Part shown: positions 23,136-35,446 of the stretch, piece by piece
How the letters are laid out: each line of letters begins with the position of its first letter
Numbering within the stretch: the stretch's first letter is position 1
Assembly: GCA_017871115.1 (NCBI GenBank)
Contig: JAFCIZ010000001.1
Coordinates: forward strand, 4,445,501 to 4,509,500
From: Cunninghamella blakesleeana
Taxonomy: Eukaryota > Mucoromycota > Mucoromycetes > Mucorales > Cunninghamellaceae
DNA: 64,000 nucleotides
Direction of reading: 5' to 3'
The notes under the pieces: model-generated
What the model was told of the DNA's origin: nothing
Databases searched by the model: none
Seen by the model: only the letters and a program-made list of their open reading frames with translations
Program-made: the position numbers and the translations under genes

Positions 23136-25185
23136 ATGCGAACTTCTCGTGGGTTACAAATTACATCTTTAATAGTTTTATCACCAGTATTATTGATTCT
23201 ATTATCACTCTTAATAATACTTTTCACCACATTATATTCACAACTTAAAATATGGTGTTCACCTTTATTACCATATTATGATCCTTCTTTATCAAAAATA
23301 ACTTCTACTGCTTTTTCTACCATGACTTATTATAATAATACGTCGTCGTCTATTATGTATGAAAACGCCCCTGAATCCAAATCACCCTCCTCCTCTATGA
23401 CAGATACGACACCCTCTCGACCATCAACATCATCATCTTCTAATATAACTGATATTCATCCTCCTCCTTATTCTTTTTTTCGATTGAAAGGTTTAAAGCG
23501 AAAATCATCAACATCATTATTATTAGCTTATTTTGGTATCACTTTATTTGTTGGTATTTTTTATTTTCAAAAGGTAAATTTAGACACCCTTTTTTTTGGA
23601 AATATTAGTTTATAAGTCGGGATACTAATTAATAAGAACTAAAAAAATATATATATATATGAAAAGTTTTAGCGGAGAAAAAGAGGGATGAACTATTGTG
23701 CCTAATATATTATAAGTGTAATTATTATTACAGTTATATATTTAAATACTAAATAAATAGAAAGCAGGAAAAAAAAAAAAAAAAAAAGAGCTATAAATAA
23801 TCATTATTCATTATCTATTAAAAAAAAGAAATAAAAAAGTAAAAAGGGAAAGAACAGAAAAAAAAGGGAAGAGGATGGGAGAATCAAACTATATAAGGTG
23901 GTAGTAGTGATTATCTATAAAATAAGCGAGTGTACTACGTGAAAACCTAAACAGCTGACCTAATAATTTTTAATTAACTTTTATTATTTATCCGCTATGT
24001 ATATTTTATTTTATTTCATTTCTTTTAACTCTGTAGATCCATATACAAAAATGTCAAAATGACCAATTAAAAAGGGATAGAATTAAACAATGGGTCAATA
24101 AAAATGGAAAAAAAATAAAAAAATTCATTTATGGCCTATTATTATTCTCAGAAGAAACAGAAGAAACAGCAACAGCAGCACATGAATTTTTTATGAAGGA
24201 TAACCATCATTTTAATCAAAATGATGACAGTTACTCCAGCAAAAAAGAACACGTGCAACAAAAATTGTTTACCACTCAAACTTCTACAGCTACCAACCAT
24301 TCCCATTCTCATCGTAATTTGGTTAACAAAAAGTCAAAGAAGCAATTACAACAACAGCGTAATCGATCCCCTCTTGGTTCGAAAAAACAACCACATGATT
24401 CTACGAAATTATTATCAACGCAACAACAAGAAAAAGAATCCATTTGTGTTATCAATACAACTGAAAAGAATAATAGTCATGACAAAAGTTATTCAGCCTA
24501 TAGGGATGATTGGATTAATGTAGGTGAAAAGAAAAAGAAATCTGTACTACCCTCAATAACATATGAAAAGACCAACAGCAACAATACGAGCAACATAATT
24601 CTTCATCATGACCATAAAAAACCTGGAAATAAGAATAAAAATGACGAAGATAATATGGAAAAGAATGTCTTTACTGAAGATGACGATGCTGATGATGTTG
24701 ATGATGATAAAACTATTGTAGATGATGACGATATATTTATTTCTACTGATTTATCGAATAATAATACAAGCGACCTTGAACTTGGATCTCCTAATTTATC
24801 TTCTACAGAAACTATCGTATCACCCGATGACTCTTTTATTATTAAAAAAATGGATCAACAGCCATCTTCTCACTTAACTACTCATATTAAACATTGGTAT
24901 TCTCCTTTCTCAACTGGATTAAAAATTGATATGTTACCAAAATATAATGACCCTCTTACTAAATTAGATCCTATACAATTGAAAAGAAATGATTTACCAT
25001 CATTTACCCGCTCTCATCATTACGATCAAGATAAGTTTCATTTATTACAATCTCATCCTTTTATTAACCATTCAAATAAATTGAATCAGCATTCCTCTTC
25101 TCTTGGTGTTATTGGCCAACAACAACAATATACTTCTCATGTACAAAATTCTTCTAAATCAAACCTTTATTCATTATTCATATGA
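23136..25185 (+). CDS. Unknown membrane protein with two predicted TM segments
   Basis: Two exons (23136-23573, 24037-25185), 528 residues. The splice AAG|GTAAAT to CTGTAG is in frame and the intron (463 nt) is long for this genome. The first hydrophobic segment is near the N-terminus (LIVLSPVLLILLSLLIILF, residues about 12-30) and the second ends exon 1 (LLLAYFGITLFVGIFYF, residues about 127-143), with a Ser/Thr-rich loop between them. Exon 2 is hydrophilic: a basic helix KRDRIKQWVNKNGKKIKKF, His/Gln/Lys-rich low complexity, an acidic stretch, and DLSNNNTSDLELGSPN. No family recognised. Exon 2 could belong to a separate gene, but no good start codon argues for this and the frame joins cleanly. 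Confidence 0.55.
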
Positions 25186-25598
25186 TTTTTTCGCCCTTTT
25201 TTTTCTTCCCTTCAATTTATTGTTTATTTATTTATTTATTTATTTGTTTATTATTTCTTCATTTCTAAATGTATATAGCTTATATATAATTTTTTATTCA
25301 TTCTTTTTCTCTACCATTTTAAAAATGAAAGAATCTCTCTCGCCCTGTTTTTCTATTATTTTATTTTCCCCCTTACGTTATTATATTATTTTTTGTTTAT
25401 AAACATTGTGAATAATAAACATAAATACAATCTATTAAATGATAATAATAATGAAAAAGAGCGTAAACGAATAGATCAAAGTTTATTGAAACAAGAAAAT
25501 AAAATTCAAACGCGGAGCTTTAAAATGGTCGATTTTTATAAAATTAAAAAAAAAGGATCCCAATTTTGAATTCTTTCTCTTTTTTTTTAATTTTAGAA
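25186..25598. other. RPL4 promoter region
   Basis: Pyrimidine-rich first half (25186-25400) after the membrane-protein stop, then the RPL4 promoter with a CGGAGCTTTAAA element. Confidence 0.55.
25513..25524 (+). promoter_or_regulatory. CGGAGCTTTAAA promoter element (variant)
   Basis: Variant of the CGGAATTTAAA element (one-base insertion) in sense with RPL4, 75 nt before its ATG. Confidence 0.4.
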
Positions 25599-27145
25599 AT
25601 GGTACGTACTATGGGTTATATACATCAACTTATATGAATAAAATAATAATAATAATATCAATTTGACATCATGATAAATAACATAAAATGGAATATACAT
25701 GGATAAAATAAAGTGGATAGATGGATGGATGGATGGACGAATCGATGTTGATACAGTCGTGTAAAAAAAAAAAAAAAAGTGGAATGTATTGGATTATATA
25801 CTTGCACAATGATAAGAACAATGTAGAATATAAAATAGAATAGTTTCACTAAATAAATTCTTCAACACATTCTGTTTTATTTATTTAATATATATTAGGC
25901 TGCCCGTCAAGTTATCAGCGTGTTTGCCGAATCTGGTAAAGCCAGTGAAGCTACCGTCGCCCTTCCTGCTGTGTTCAAAGCTCCTATCCGTCCTGATATT
26001 GTAAACTTTGTTCACACCAACATGGCCAAGAACAAGCGTCAACCTTATGCCGTTTCTTCTAAAGCTGGTGAACAAACCTCTGCTGAATCTTGGGGTACTG
26101 GTCGTGCTGTTGCTCGTATTCCTCGTGTTAACGGTTCCGGTACTCACCGTGCTGGTCAAGCTGCTTTCGGTAACATGTGTCGTGGTGGTCGTATGTTTGC
26201 TCCTACCAAGGTAAAAAATATATATATATGGATATGAATACAAATATATAAATAAAATGAATGAATTAAGAAATAAGGAAAAGAAAGGGAAAGGTTATTG
26301 ATATTTTTTTTTTCTTATGATATTAGGTATGGCGTAAGTGGCACATCAAGACTAACCTTAACCAAAAACGTTATGCTACTGTCTCTGCTTTAGCTGCCTC
26401 AGCTCTTCCTTCTTTAGTTTTAGCTCGTGGTCACCGTGTTGAACAAATTGAAGAAGTTCCTTTAGTTGTTTCTGATCAAGTTGAAAAATTAACCAAGACC
26501 AAGCAAGCTGTTGCTCTCTTAAAATCTCTTCAAGCTTATGAAGATATTGTTAAGGTATCCAACTCTCGTAAGATCCGTGCTGGTAAAGGTAAACTTAGAA
26601 ACCGTCGTCATCGTCAACGTCGTGGTCCTCTTGTTATCTTCAACGAAGACAATGGTATTGTTAAGGCTTTCCGTAACTTACCCGGTGTTGAAGTTGTTAA
26701 CGTCCGTCGTCTCAATTTATTACAATTAGCTCCCGGTGGTCACGTTGGTCGTTTCATTATCTGGACTCAATCTGCTTTCCAATTATTAGATGAACTCTAC
26801 GGTACCTACGAAAAGGTTGCTGCTTTAAAGAAGGACTACGTCTTACCTGATAACATCATGACCAACCCTGATGTTACTCGTTTGATCAACTCTCAAGAAA
26901 TCCAATCCATTGTTCGTCCTGCTGGCGGTAAACAACACAAACGTCCCTTCACCCAAAAGAAGAACCCTCTCCGTAACCAAGGTGTCATGAACCGTCTTAA
27001 CCCTTACGCTCAAGTTCTCCGTCGTGCTGAAATCGTTGCTCAACAAAAGCGTGAAGCTGGTAAGGTTGCTAAAGTTCAACCCAAGAAGAAGGGTGCTTCT
27101 ACCGCTGCTAGCAAGAAGTTCTTAGAAACTCTTCACTCTGCTTAA
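25599..27145 (+). CDS. RPL4: 60S ribosomal protein L4 (uL4)
   Basis: Coding exons are 25599-25601 (the ATG alone), 25899-26210 and 26327-27145, giving 377 residues. Reading on past the ATG meets an in-frame TGA, so splicing ATG|GTACGT to TTAG|GCTGCC is required, giving [16 protein letters not shown]. Family blocks: [55 protein letters not shown] across intron 2, [18 protein letters not shown], and [16 protein letters not shown]. uL4 lines the exit tunnel. Codons are strongly C-ending compared with neighbours, which fits high expression. Confidence 0.95.
25715..25737 (+). repeat. GGAT tetranucleotide block in RPL4 intron 1
   Basis: GGATAGATGGATGGATGGATGG, preceded by ATACATGGATA at about 25694, lies 113 nt after the intron donor. 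A similar block in the same sense lies in the RPL17 5' UTR intron. Confidence 0.8.
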
Positions 27146-27946
27146 ATTTAGTTTTTTTTTAATCTACATATAAAAAAAATTAAAATAAAAAATCATTCAT
27201 CTATTTTTTTTGTTTAAATTATTAATAAATAAAAGAAAAAGCCAACAAACATTTTTTAAAAAAATGATACTAATCAAGTTTTTTTTATCATTGTGATCAT
27301 TTTCCTTTTTAAAATCCTGTTATAACTAGTTATTTATATAGGTGTATGATGAGTTTATATTTTATTTTTTTTAAAAAAAAACAAAAAAAAAAAAGATCAT
27401 GATGTTTATCATTAATTAATGATAGATCAATCCAACTTTATCGAGTTCTTTAATATATTTATATATAGATTCAAAATATTTTATCTACTCTCCTATTTTT
27501 ACATAGTTTGAAACTTTTTATTTATTTATTATTATTATTATTATTATTTTATTTCGACGTTTTTTTTATTATTTTAATATAAAATATTTCTAGTACTACT
27601 ACTTCTTTTATTATTTCGTTATATTATAATATTTTAAAGGAATGTTATATATTACAGCTCCCGTAATGATAATAATAATAGTAATGTTCCAATAGTAATA
27701 AATAGGTTTTTTTTATAATGCAAATTTTTGTTGGTATGAACTTCAGCGTTACACAATAATATAATTTATTTGTATTTGGGTAGGTGTTGTAATTTTTTTA
27801 TCATAGAAAAAAAATTAACTCCGGAAGGGTATGTCGCTCCTTTTTTAAATAATTTCAAAATGTTATTTTTTTAAAAAAAACTCTTTTCTTTTCTTTAACT
27901 TTTTTTTTTAATTATTAAAAATATATATTTTATAAAATAATATAAA
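27146..27946. other. Intergenic, RPL4 3' end to kinesin promoter
   Basis: AT-rich with no exon. The kinesin-proximal part has AACTCCGGAAGGGTATGTCG at 27820-27840, a CGGA-containing GC island about 120 nt before the ATG. Confidence 0.5.
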
Positions 27947-30900
27947 ATGACTAAAGATGGTCGCCCATCTTTAGTTAAGACAACAGCAGTACAAGTGGGT
28001 ATGTGTCATTTATAATATAACTTAAACTAGAAAACAAAACATAATGATGCATATAAACAAAGGGGATTGCGGAGAAAGTGAAAAATAAAATTATTGAATA
28101 GGTTTTAAAGAGTGAGATATAATATATAGCTGTAAGGGACTTTTTTTATAAATCAGGAACAAAGTATTAAAGCATAAGCATATATATATTACACATATAT
28201 ATTGAAACTTTATATAAATTATAGCACTTAGAATAAGACCTATTACTGATAAAGATCGTACACAACCACGTTTTGCCAATCTTAATGATGACGATTGTCT
28301 TAAAGTAATGGATAATTCACTTCGAGTGATTCCTCATAATAAAATATTCAACTTTGATCATATATTCGGCCCTTCGAGTCAACAACAAGAGATTTTTGCA
28401 ACTATAGGTGAAAATTTGATTCATAAATTCATTGAAGGTAACCATCCACGTTTTTTTTTTTCTTCATAATATAATATAAAATATTTTTTTTATTAGAATA
28501 ATTGACTTTAAAAATAAAAGAGCTGACTTCTATATATTATTTTATTTTTCTATTTTAATAGGATACAATGTTACCATTCTTGCCTATGTATATATATATA
28601 AATAAATAAAAAAAGAGTGATATATGAATAAATAAATGTATATATATATATGTATATACATATGTATTAATTATATATATACACTATTTTAATACTTAGG
28701 GACAAACATCGTCAGGAAAAACATATACAATGGGTACAATGCAGCACAATGGAAGATTTGATGCTACAGAAGAAGGAATAGTGCCGCGGGCTATGTCTTT
28801 AATGTTTGATGTGTTACAACAGCAACAACAATCACATGAAAAATCATCATTATTTTCTTCACCACCTATACCTGCACCATCTACTAGTACAAGTTCATCT
28901 GTTCAACAACGCCCTGCTTCACCTACGTCCTCTGTTTCTTCTGCAACCACAGCATTATCAAAAGGATCTAGATTGCGTCCTCGTTCAAGAATTTCCAAAG
29001 TACCAGCTCCTCCCCCAACCCCTTCTAGAAGCACTCACTATTCTCAACAAACATCATCATCATTACCACAAAATAAATACACGGTGAAAGTATCATTTGT
29101 TGAAATTTATAATGAAGAATTGATTGATTTATTAAATGATGCTCCTATTGAAGAGCGACCTCCTATTATTATTCGTGAAGATCCTAAAGGTCAAATTTAT
29201 TGGACTGGGGTGAAGGAAGTTGTAGTGAATAATGCTGAAGATGTATTACAGTAATATCAAATATATATAATAATAATAGAAGATATTAAACTCATCCGAC
29301 TCACTTCATTTCTTATTTATTTTTATTTCTTTTTTAATTATTTCTGCTTATTTAGTTATTTAGAACAAGGAACACAATCCAGAGCTACTGGTGCTACAGA
29401 TATGAATGAAAAATCATCACGTTCCCATGCTATCTTTTCTGTTACTTTACAACAAGAAAAACCAATCTCATCATCATCTGTACCTGTTACACGGTCCGAA
29501 TCACCTTCTTCTATGAATATGAAGCGTTCTAGTCTTAAAAATTTAAAACAAGATGATACTGAATATATTATTACCTCCTCAAAATTTCATTTTGTTGATT
29601 TGGCTGGTAGTGAAAGGGTAAAAATAATAAATAATAATAATAATAAAAAAAAAAATTCTTATTTTTATCTGTAAACACATATAGACACTCTTTTTTTTTT
29701 TTTTATAAAAAAAAAAATAGTGAATAAGGGTAGGCATTAATTATCTGTCTGTTTACTATTTTTATATTTTATATTTATATTTATATTTTTACTTTTATTT
29801 TATTTGTATAGTTAAAACGTACAGCTGCTAAAGGAGATAGAAGAAAAGAAGGGATTAACATTAATGCCGGTCTACTTGCTTTAGGAAATGTAATTTCTGC
29901 ATTGGGTGATACATCTAAACGTGGTTCTCATGTACCTTACCGTGATTCTAAATTAACAAGATTACTTCAAGATTCTTTAGGTGGTAATGCAACAACTTTA
30001 ATGATTGCTTGTGTTAGTCCAATAGAATTTAATTTATCAGAAACATTAAATACTTTGCATTATGCCAATCGTGCTCGTAATATTAAAAATCGATCAGAAA
30101 AAAATGAAGTAGAAGAATGGATGACAACTGAAAACATGGAATTATTAAGATCAATCATTGCTAAACTTAAAAACGAAGTGAATTTATTAAAATCAGCCAC
30201 TTCCACTACCTCCGTATCACCAACAACAAGAAACGGATTAATCTCTATCTCACCGAATGGATTTGACGATGATGAAGATGATATCGATGATAATTATCAT
30301 TATGATACAGAGCAGCTTCTTCAACAGCAACGTCTACATATTGCTGATTTACAACATCAAATAGAAGAATTGGATGGTCAAGCCACTGTAACACATGAAC
30401 GAAATAAAGTAGTTGAAGCAGAATTACAACGCTTACGTAAATTAGACATGTTACGGCAAAAAAAGAAGGAAGAAGATATTAATTTTGAACACCTTGTTGA
30501 ACCAGTGATAGAAGAATATGAAAAAAGTATCGCTAAACTAGAATCGGAATTAAGTGTTGCTAGAGCTGCTTTACACCATTCCGATTTTGGAATAGAAGAC
30601 TTACAAACTAAATGTGATGCATTACAGCGTATCGTGGAGCAACAACAAGAAACCATGTCAGATTTACAATCACGAGTTTCCAAATTATCAGAGAGGGAAC
30701 AAAGTAATGCGGCTTATATCGAAGAGCTGGAAATGAAATTAGAACAATCTGCTATGGAATCCAAACGGGATCAAGATCAACTAAATGATGTACGATCAAA
30801 GCTTTTAAAATGCAAAGAAAAGGAAGACAATACAGAAAATTATATTCATGATTTGGAAAGACGATTGGCTATCAGTGAAGAAAATCAATTAAAATTGACT

Positions 30901-33900
30901 CAAGCAATAGAGACATTAGAACAGCAGCGTACTGAACAAAGTATCATGATTACCAAATTAAAAAAACAATCTAATCGGAATTCTGATTTTTCTTCTTCTC
31001 AGCAACAACTCATGTTGAATGAAATTGATGAATTAACAACAAAGTGCAAAGAAATAGAAAAAGAAAAAGAAGACTGGAAACAAAAAGCTCAGCAACAACA
31101 ATTAAATAATGAACCTTTGGAAAAGAATAATCATTCACGTGAATCATCCTTCAACAGTAATGACAATGACCCTCATAATAATGCATTTTTACAAAATGGA
31201 AATAATGGTGATGATACTACAGGAAAAAATCAAAAACGTAAATCAAGTCATCGTCGTAGTTTAGCAGATGAACAACAAGCAGCCTTCTTATTATCTAAAG
31301 CAGCGGAATTACGAGCTGAAGAACACCAAGCACGTGCAGAAAAATTGGAACAACAATTAAAAAAATTAGAACTAGAACATAAAGAAACCATCAATGAATT
31401 AAACGATATGTTTCAACGTTATCAAGAAACATTAAATCATGTTGAACATTTAGAAAATACATCCATGCTATCCTCTACTCAAACACCTTTCCCTACGAGC
31501 CATTCTCAGCCTTCTATATCTAGTTCTACTACTGTTTCAGATGATGATAATAATACTGCAACTACTACTACTACTACAAATACCACTGCTAAAGAATTCA
31601 CGCCACCACTACCATCCACTTTTTCTGTTGTTGATAATCACCATCATCAGACGAATACAACTCATACCACTGGACTTCATTTGGGACAAGAAATGTTACG
31701 TGGTCAAGACCAAGAGCATAGAAATACCATTGCCAAATTGGAAAAGCAAATAGATGACTTAAATGAACATGTCACTCGTCATCGGGATAGCTTAGAAGCC
31801 GTAACATTAGAAAAGACCCAACAAGCTGACACATTTTCTGATTATATTGCGGAATTGAAAAATACCATTCAGCGTTTAGAAACCGAAAGTGAAGAAGCTA
31901 ATAATAAAATCCGATCATTGCAACATGCGGCTGATGATCATGATGATTTAGTGGAACGAACTGTGTTCCAATTGGATGAATTGGTAGAAAAAAATGAAGA
32001 CTTATTGAAGCAATATGCTACTACCAAATCAGCCTTAGAAACGTTACAACAAAAACACCGCTCTATCATTGAAGAAAAATCAAATCTAACTCATCAATTA
32101 AATCAACTACAACATCAACATGAACAGGCTTTACAATTGCATCAAGATGAATTGGAAATGGCTAAAAATCAAGTTAAAGAACATTCTGATTTATCTATGC
32201 AGCAAGTTAACGAATTAGAAACAGAATGTCAAACATTGAGATCCAAATTAGAAGAGCAACATCAAAAGGAAGTAGCATTATTACAGCAAGTGACTCAATC
32301 ACAAGAAGCTTTGCAAAAAGCTGAACAAATGTATCAAGATAAAATCAATCAACTTGTTCAATCCATGGATGAAGAAAGATTAAACTGGAAGGAACAATTG
32401 GAATCCAAATTAAAAGAGAAGGAATTGGCTCACCAACAACAGCTAGAAAAGGAAAAAGCGGATGTGGTTCAGCAAGTCGAATCTAAATGGTTATTGCATG
32501 AAACAGAATGGAAACAACAAATACAACAATTAGAAACTTTGCTCCAAGAGAAGGATGATCATCATCAACGTCAATTAAAAGAATTAAAATCCTCCCATCT
32601 TCAAGCTGTGGCTACAGAAAGAACAGAAGTTACAAATCAATTAGAAGCAACATGGTTAGAACGTGAGGCAGAATGGCAGCACCAAATTAAACAATTAGAA
32701 ACGTTGATGCAAGAAAAAGAAGACCAGCATCAACGTCAATTGAAAGAAATGAGTGATGCTCACTTGAGCGGATTGGATTCCGAAAAGGCAGAAGCTTTAC
32801 ACCAATTGGAAACCACATGGTTGACTCGCCAATCTGAATGGCAACATCAACTCACACAATTGCAACAAGAAAGTCTTGAAAAAGAAAAGCAATACAAGAT
32901 GGATATGGAAATTATGAAAAGAGAACATCGTGCTCAGCTGGAAAAAGAAAAGGAAGAAGCGATTAAGGAAACAGAATACACCGTTTCATTAAAGCATACA
33001 TCAGAATGGGAAGAAAAAGCCAAGGATATAGAAAAGAAATGGGAAGAAAAAGCAAACTCATTAAATAAGACATGGCAGGAACAAATGGATGGGTTGGAAA
33101 AGAAAATTCAAGATGGTCATCAATCGCAAATTCAAGAACTTTTAGATTCACATGAACGAGAAAAGAAACAGCAACAAATAGAAAAAGAACAGCACATTCT
33201 TGGTTTGGTGGAATCTCATGAAAAAGAAAAAAAGGATGATCTTCACCAAGTAGAGTCTGTATGGTTAGCGCGCCAATCTGAATGGGAACAGCAAAAGCAA
33301 ATCTCGCAGCATAATTTTGATCAATTAAAGAACCAATTGGCAGAAAAAGAAAAGGCATATGATTTAGAACATACTTCCTTGATGGACATGAAATTATCAT
33401 TGGATAAGGCACAGAAAGAAGTAGAAGATGCACAAGCAGACATAACAGAATATGAATCACTATTAGAAGAAGCAGATAAAAATATAGCAGAACTTACTAC
33501 AAAACTAGAACAAGCCATGGAAAATGAGAAAATGTTGGAACAAGTTATGGGTGATGCTGTTAAAGAAAATGAGGCAACAGCAATGAAATTGAAATCACTT
33601 GAAGAACAATATACACTTTTATTATCCAAACAACAAGAGACAGAACAAGACCATGAAAAGAAAATCCAAGATGTAACACGACTTGAAAAATTATTGGAAG
33701 AAAAGAGTCAACAATGTAAAAAGCATGAAGAAGAAATAGCCAAATTAAAAGCAGATCATTATACAGTTAGTTTAACCTCTGACCAACTCCTGACCACTAA
33801 AAATGAGTTAGAACAAGACCATATAGAAAAATTAAAGGCCATGACGTTGCTTGAACAACAGCTTGAAGAAAAAAAGAAGGAATGCCATCAGCAGCAAAAA

Positions 33901-34974
33901 GAAATTGCCGTTTTAAAAACAGATCTTTCCACCTTGAAATTAAATATAGATCAACATGCATCTACATCAGCTGATAAAGAAGTCATGTTACAACAGCAGA
34001 TCAAAGCGCAAGTGGCCAATGCAGAACAAATTTCTTTAGAAAAGCAAAAGGAATATGATGAATTAAATGAGAATTATAAAAAAGCTACCGAATCATTAAC
34101 GGAACTTGAAACAAAACTTGCATCCATGGCACAGCAACATAAACAGGATAAAGAGCATTATGAAAAAGAACTTGATCAACTTACGTTATCACATCGTCAG
34201 CAATTAGAAACAGAGCGATCTGCTCTTCAAAAGGATATTACCCATGCGCAGGCGCAAGTTGGTAATACAAAGACATTATATGAGCGATTGCAAAAAGAGC
34301 ACGATGAATTAAAATCAGAATATCAGCAACAATTGTTATCATTACAGCAAGAGCATGAACGACAATTATTACTATCTAAAAAGGAAATTGAAAAAGATGA
34401 TGAAGAACTTATATTACCTGAACCTCCTATTATACCTCACCATTTACCATCGTCGTCATCACCAGCTATTCATAAGAATGATGATGACAAGGAAAAGCAA
34501 CAATTATTAGATGAAAATGAAGAATATGCAGAATTAACCAAGACACTCGAACAAGAGTTAGATAAAGTCACACAAGAATTGAATAAATTAGTAATTGAAG
34601 CCAATGAAAATGAAATAACAATACAAGAGCAGTTACAAAAGATTCAACAATTAGAAAAAGAAAAACACCAACCCTCAACTGACATGAATAATATATCACG
34701 AGCCTTAAAGAATGACAATGACATATTAAAACAAAAAGTAGCGGAATTAGAGCAACGGTGTCATCAGCAAGAAAAGGAATATTTGACCCAGGTACAAGAA
34801 CGAGACCAACAATCAGCTGAGCAAATCGATCAGATGACACATCAACAACAACAAATGCAGCTTGCTTGGGATAAAGATAAACAAGAAAAAGACAAATTAT
34901 CCCGACAAGTGAAATTATTAGAAGAGAAAATGGATTTATTATTACAAGATAAAAAGAAATTTTTATGTTTTTAA
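27947..34974 (+). CDS. Kinesin-4-like motor protein with very long coiled-coil tail
   Basis: Six exons (27947-27998, 28225-28437, 28562-28587, 28700-29250, 29356-29617, 29812-34974), 2,088 residues. The N-terminal motor has the P-loop [12 protein letters not shown], switch [14 protein letters not shown], switch [10 protein letters not shown], and [20 protein letters not shown]. The neck [16 protein letters not shown] is of kinesin-4/KIF4/KIF21 type. The rest (residues about 400 onward) is almost continuous coiled coil, Gln/Glu/Lys-rich, broken by Ser/Thr/Pro linkers. The motor carries a ~90-residue low-complexity insert before [19 protein letters not shown]. Kinesin-4 proteins are plus-end motors that control microtubule length or act on chromosomes. 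No WD40 tail is present, which separates it from KIF21. Ends DKKKFLCF. Confidence 0.88.
32464..32880 (+). repeat. Internal ~55-residue tandem repeat in the kinesin coiled coil
   Basis: Three successive units share the pattern QxE(S/A/T)xWLxxxxEWxxQ(I/L)xQL; the first two also share ETL(L/M)QEK and HQRQLKE. Units start near 32467, 32629 and 32794, and a degenerate fourth ([15 protein letters not shown]) lies at 33250-33300. Divergence between units suggests an old duplication. Confidence 0.8.
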
Positions 34975-35413
34975 ACAATAACAATAATAGCAATAATAAC
35001 TTTTGATATCCTTTATTTATTTAATTTATTTGTAATTATAAACATTTCACATATTATATATTTTCTATTAAATTAAAGTTTGATAATTTTTAAAATACAA
35101 GTTTTTGATTGACAGGATATATAATATTTTTATAAAAAAACATCATATGATTTTTTAAAAAAAAGGGAGGAGAGAAATAAATAAATAAAATGGGGAAACT
35201 AATAATAATAAAAAAGAAAGCAAACATATTTTAATAATAATGAATGAATAAATGAAGAAGAAGAAGAAGAAGAAGAAAATGTATTATATCTATTTGATCA
35301 AATAGGAGTACATCTCTTTTAAAACAGATATATTTATTTGATATTCAGAAAAAAAAAAAGTCTAATCTTAATGTAATTATATATAGGAGAGTGAAATGAA
35401 AGTAATTGATATG

Positions 35414-35446
<33 letters not shown>

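Noticed and set aside
25602..25898. Intronic C/D-box snoRNA in RPL4 (and in the RPL17 5' UTR intron)
   Set aside because: Ribosomal-protein introns often host snoRNAs, but I found no RTGATGA/CTGA pair at suitable spacing in either intron.
35007..35020. ATATCCTTTATT just after the kinesin stop, resembling a U12 donor
   Set aside because: It lies after an in-frame stop, and no TTCCTTAAC-like branch site or continuing coding frame was seen downstream.
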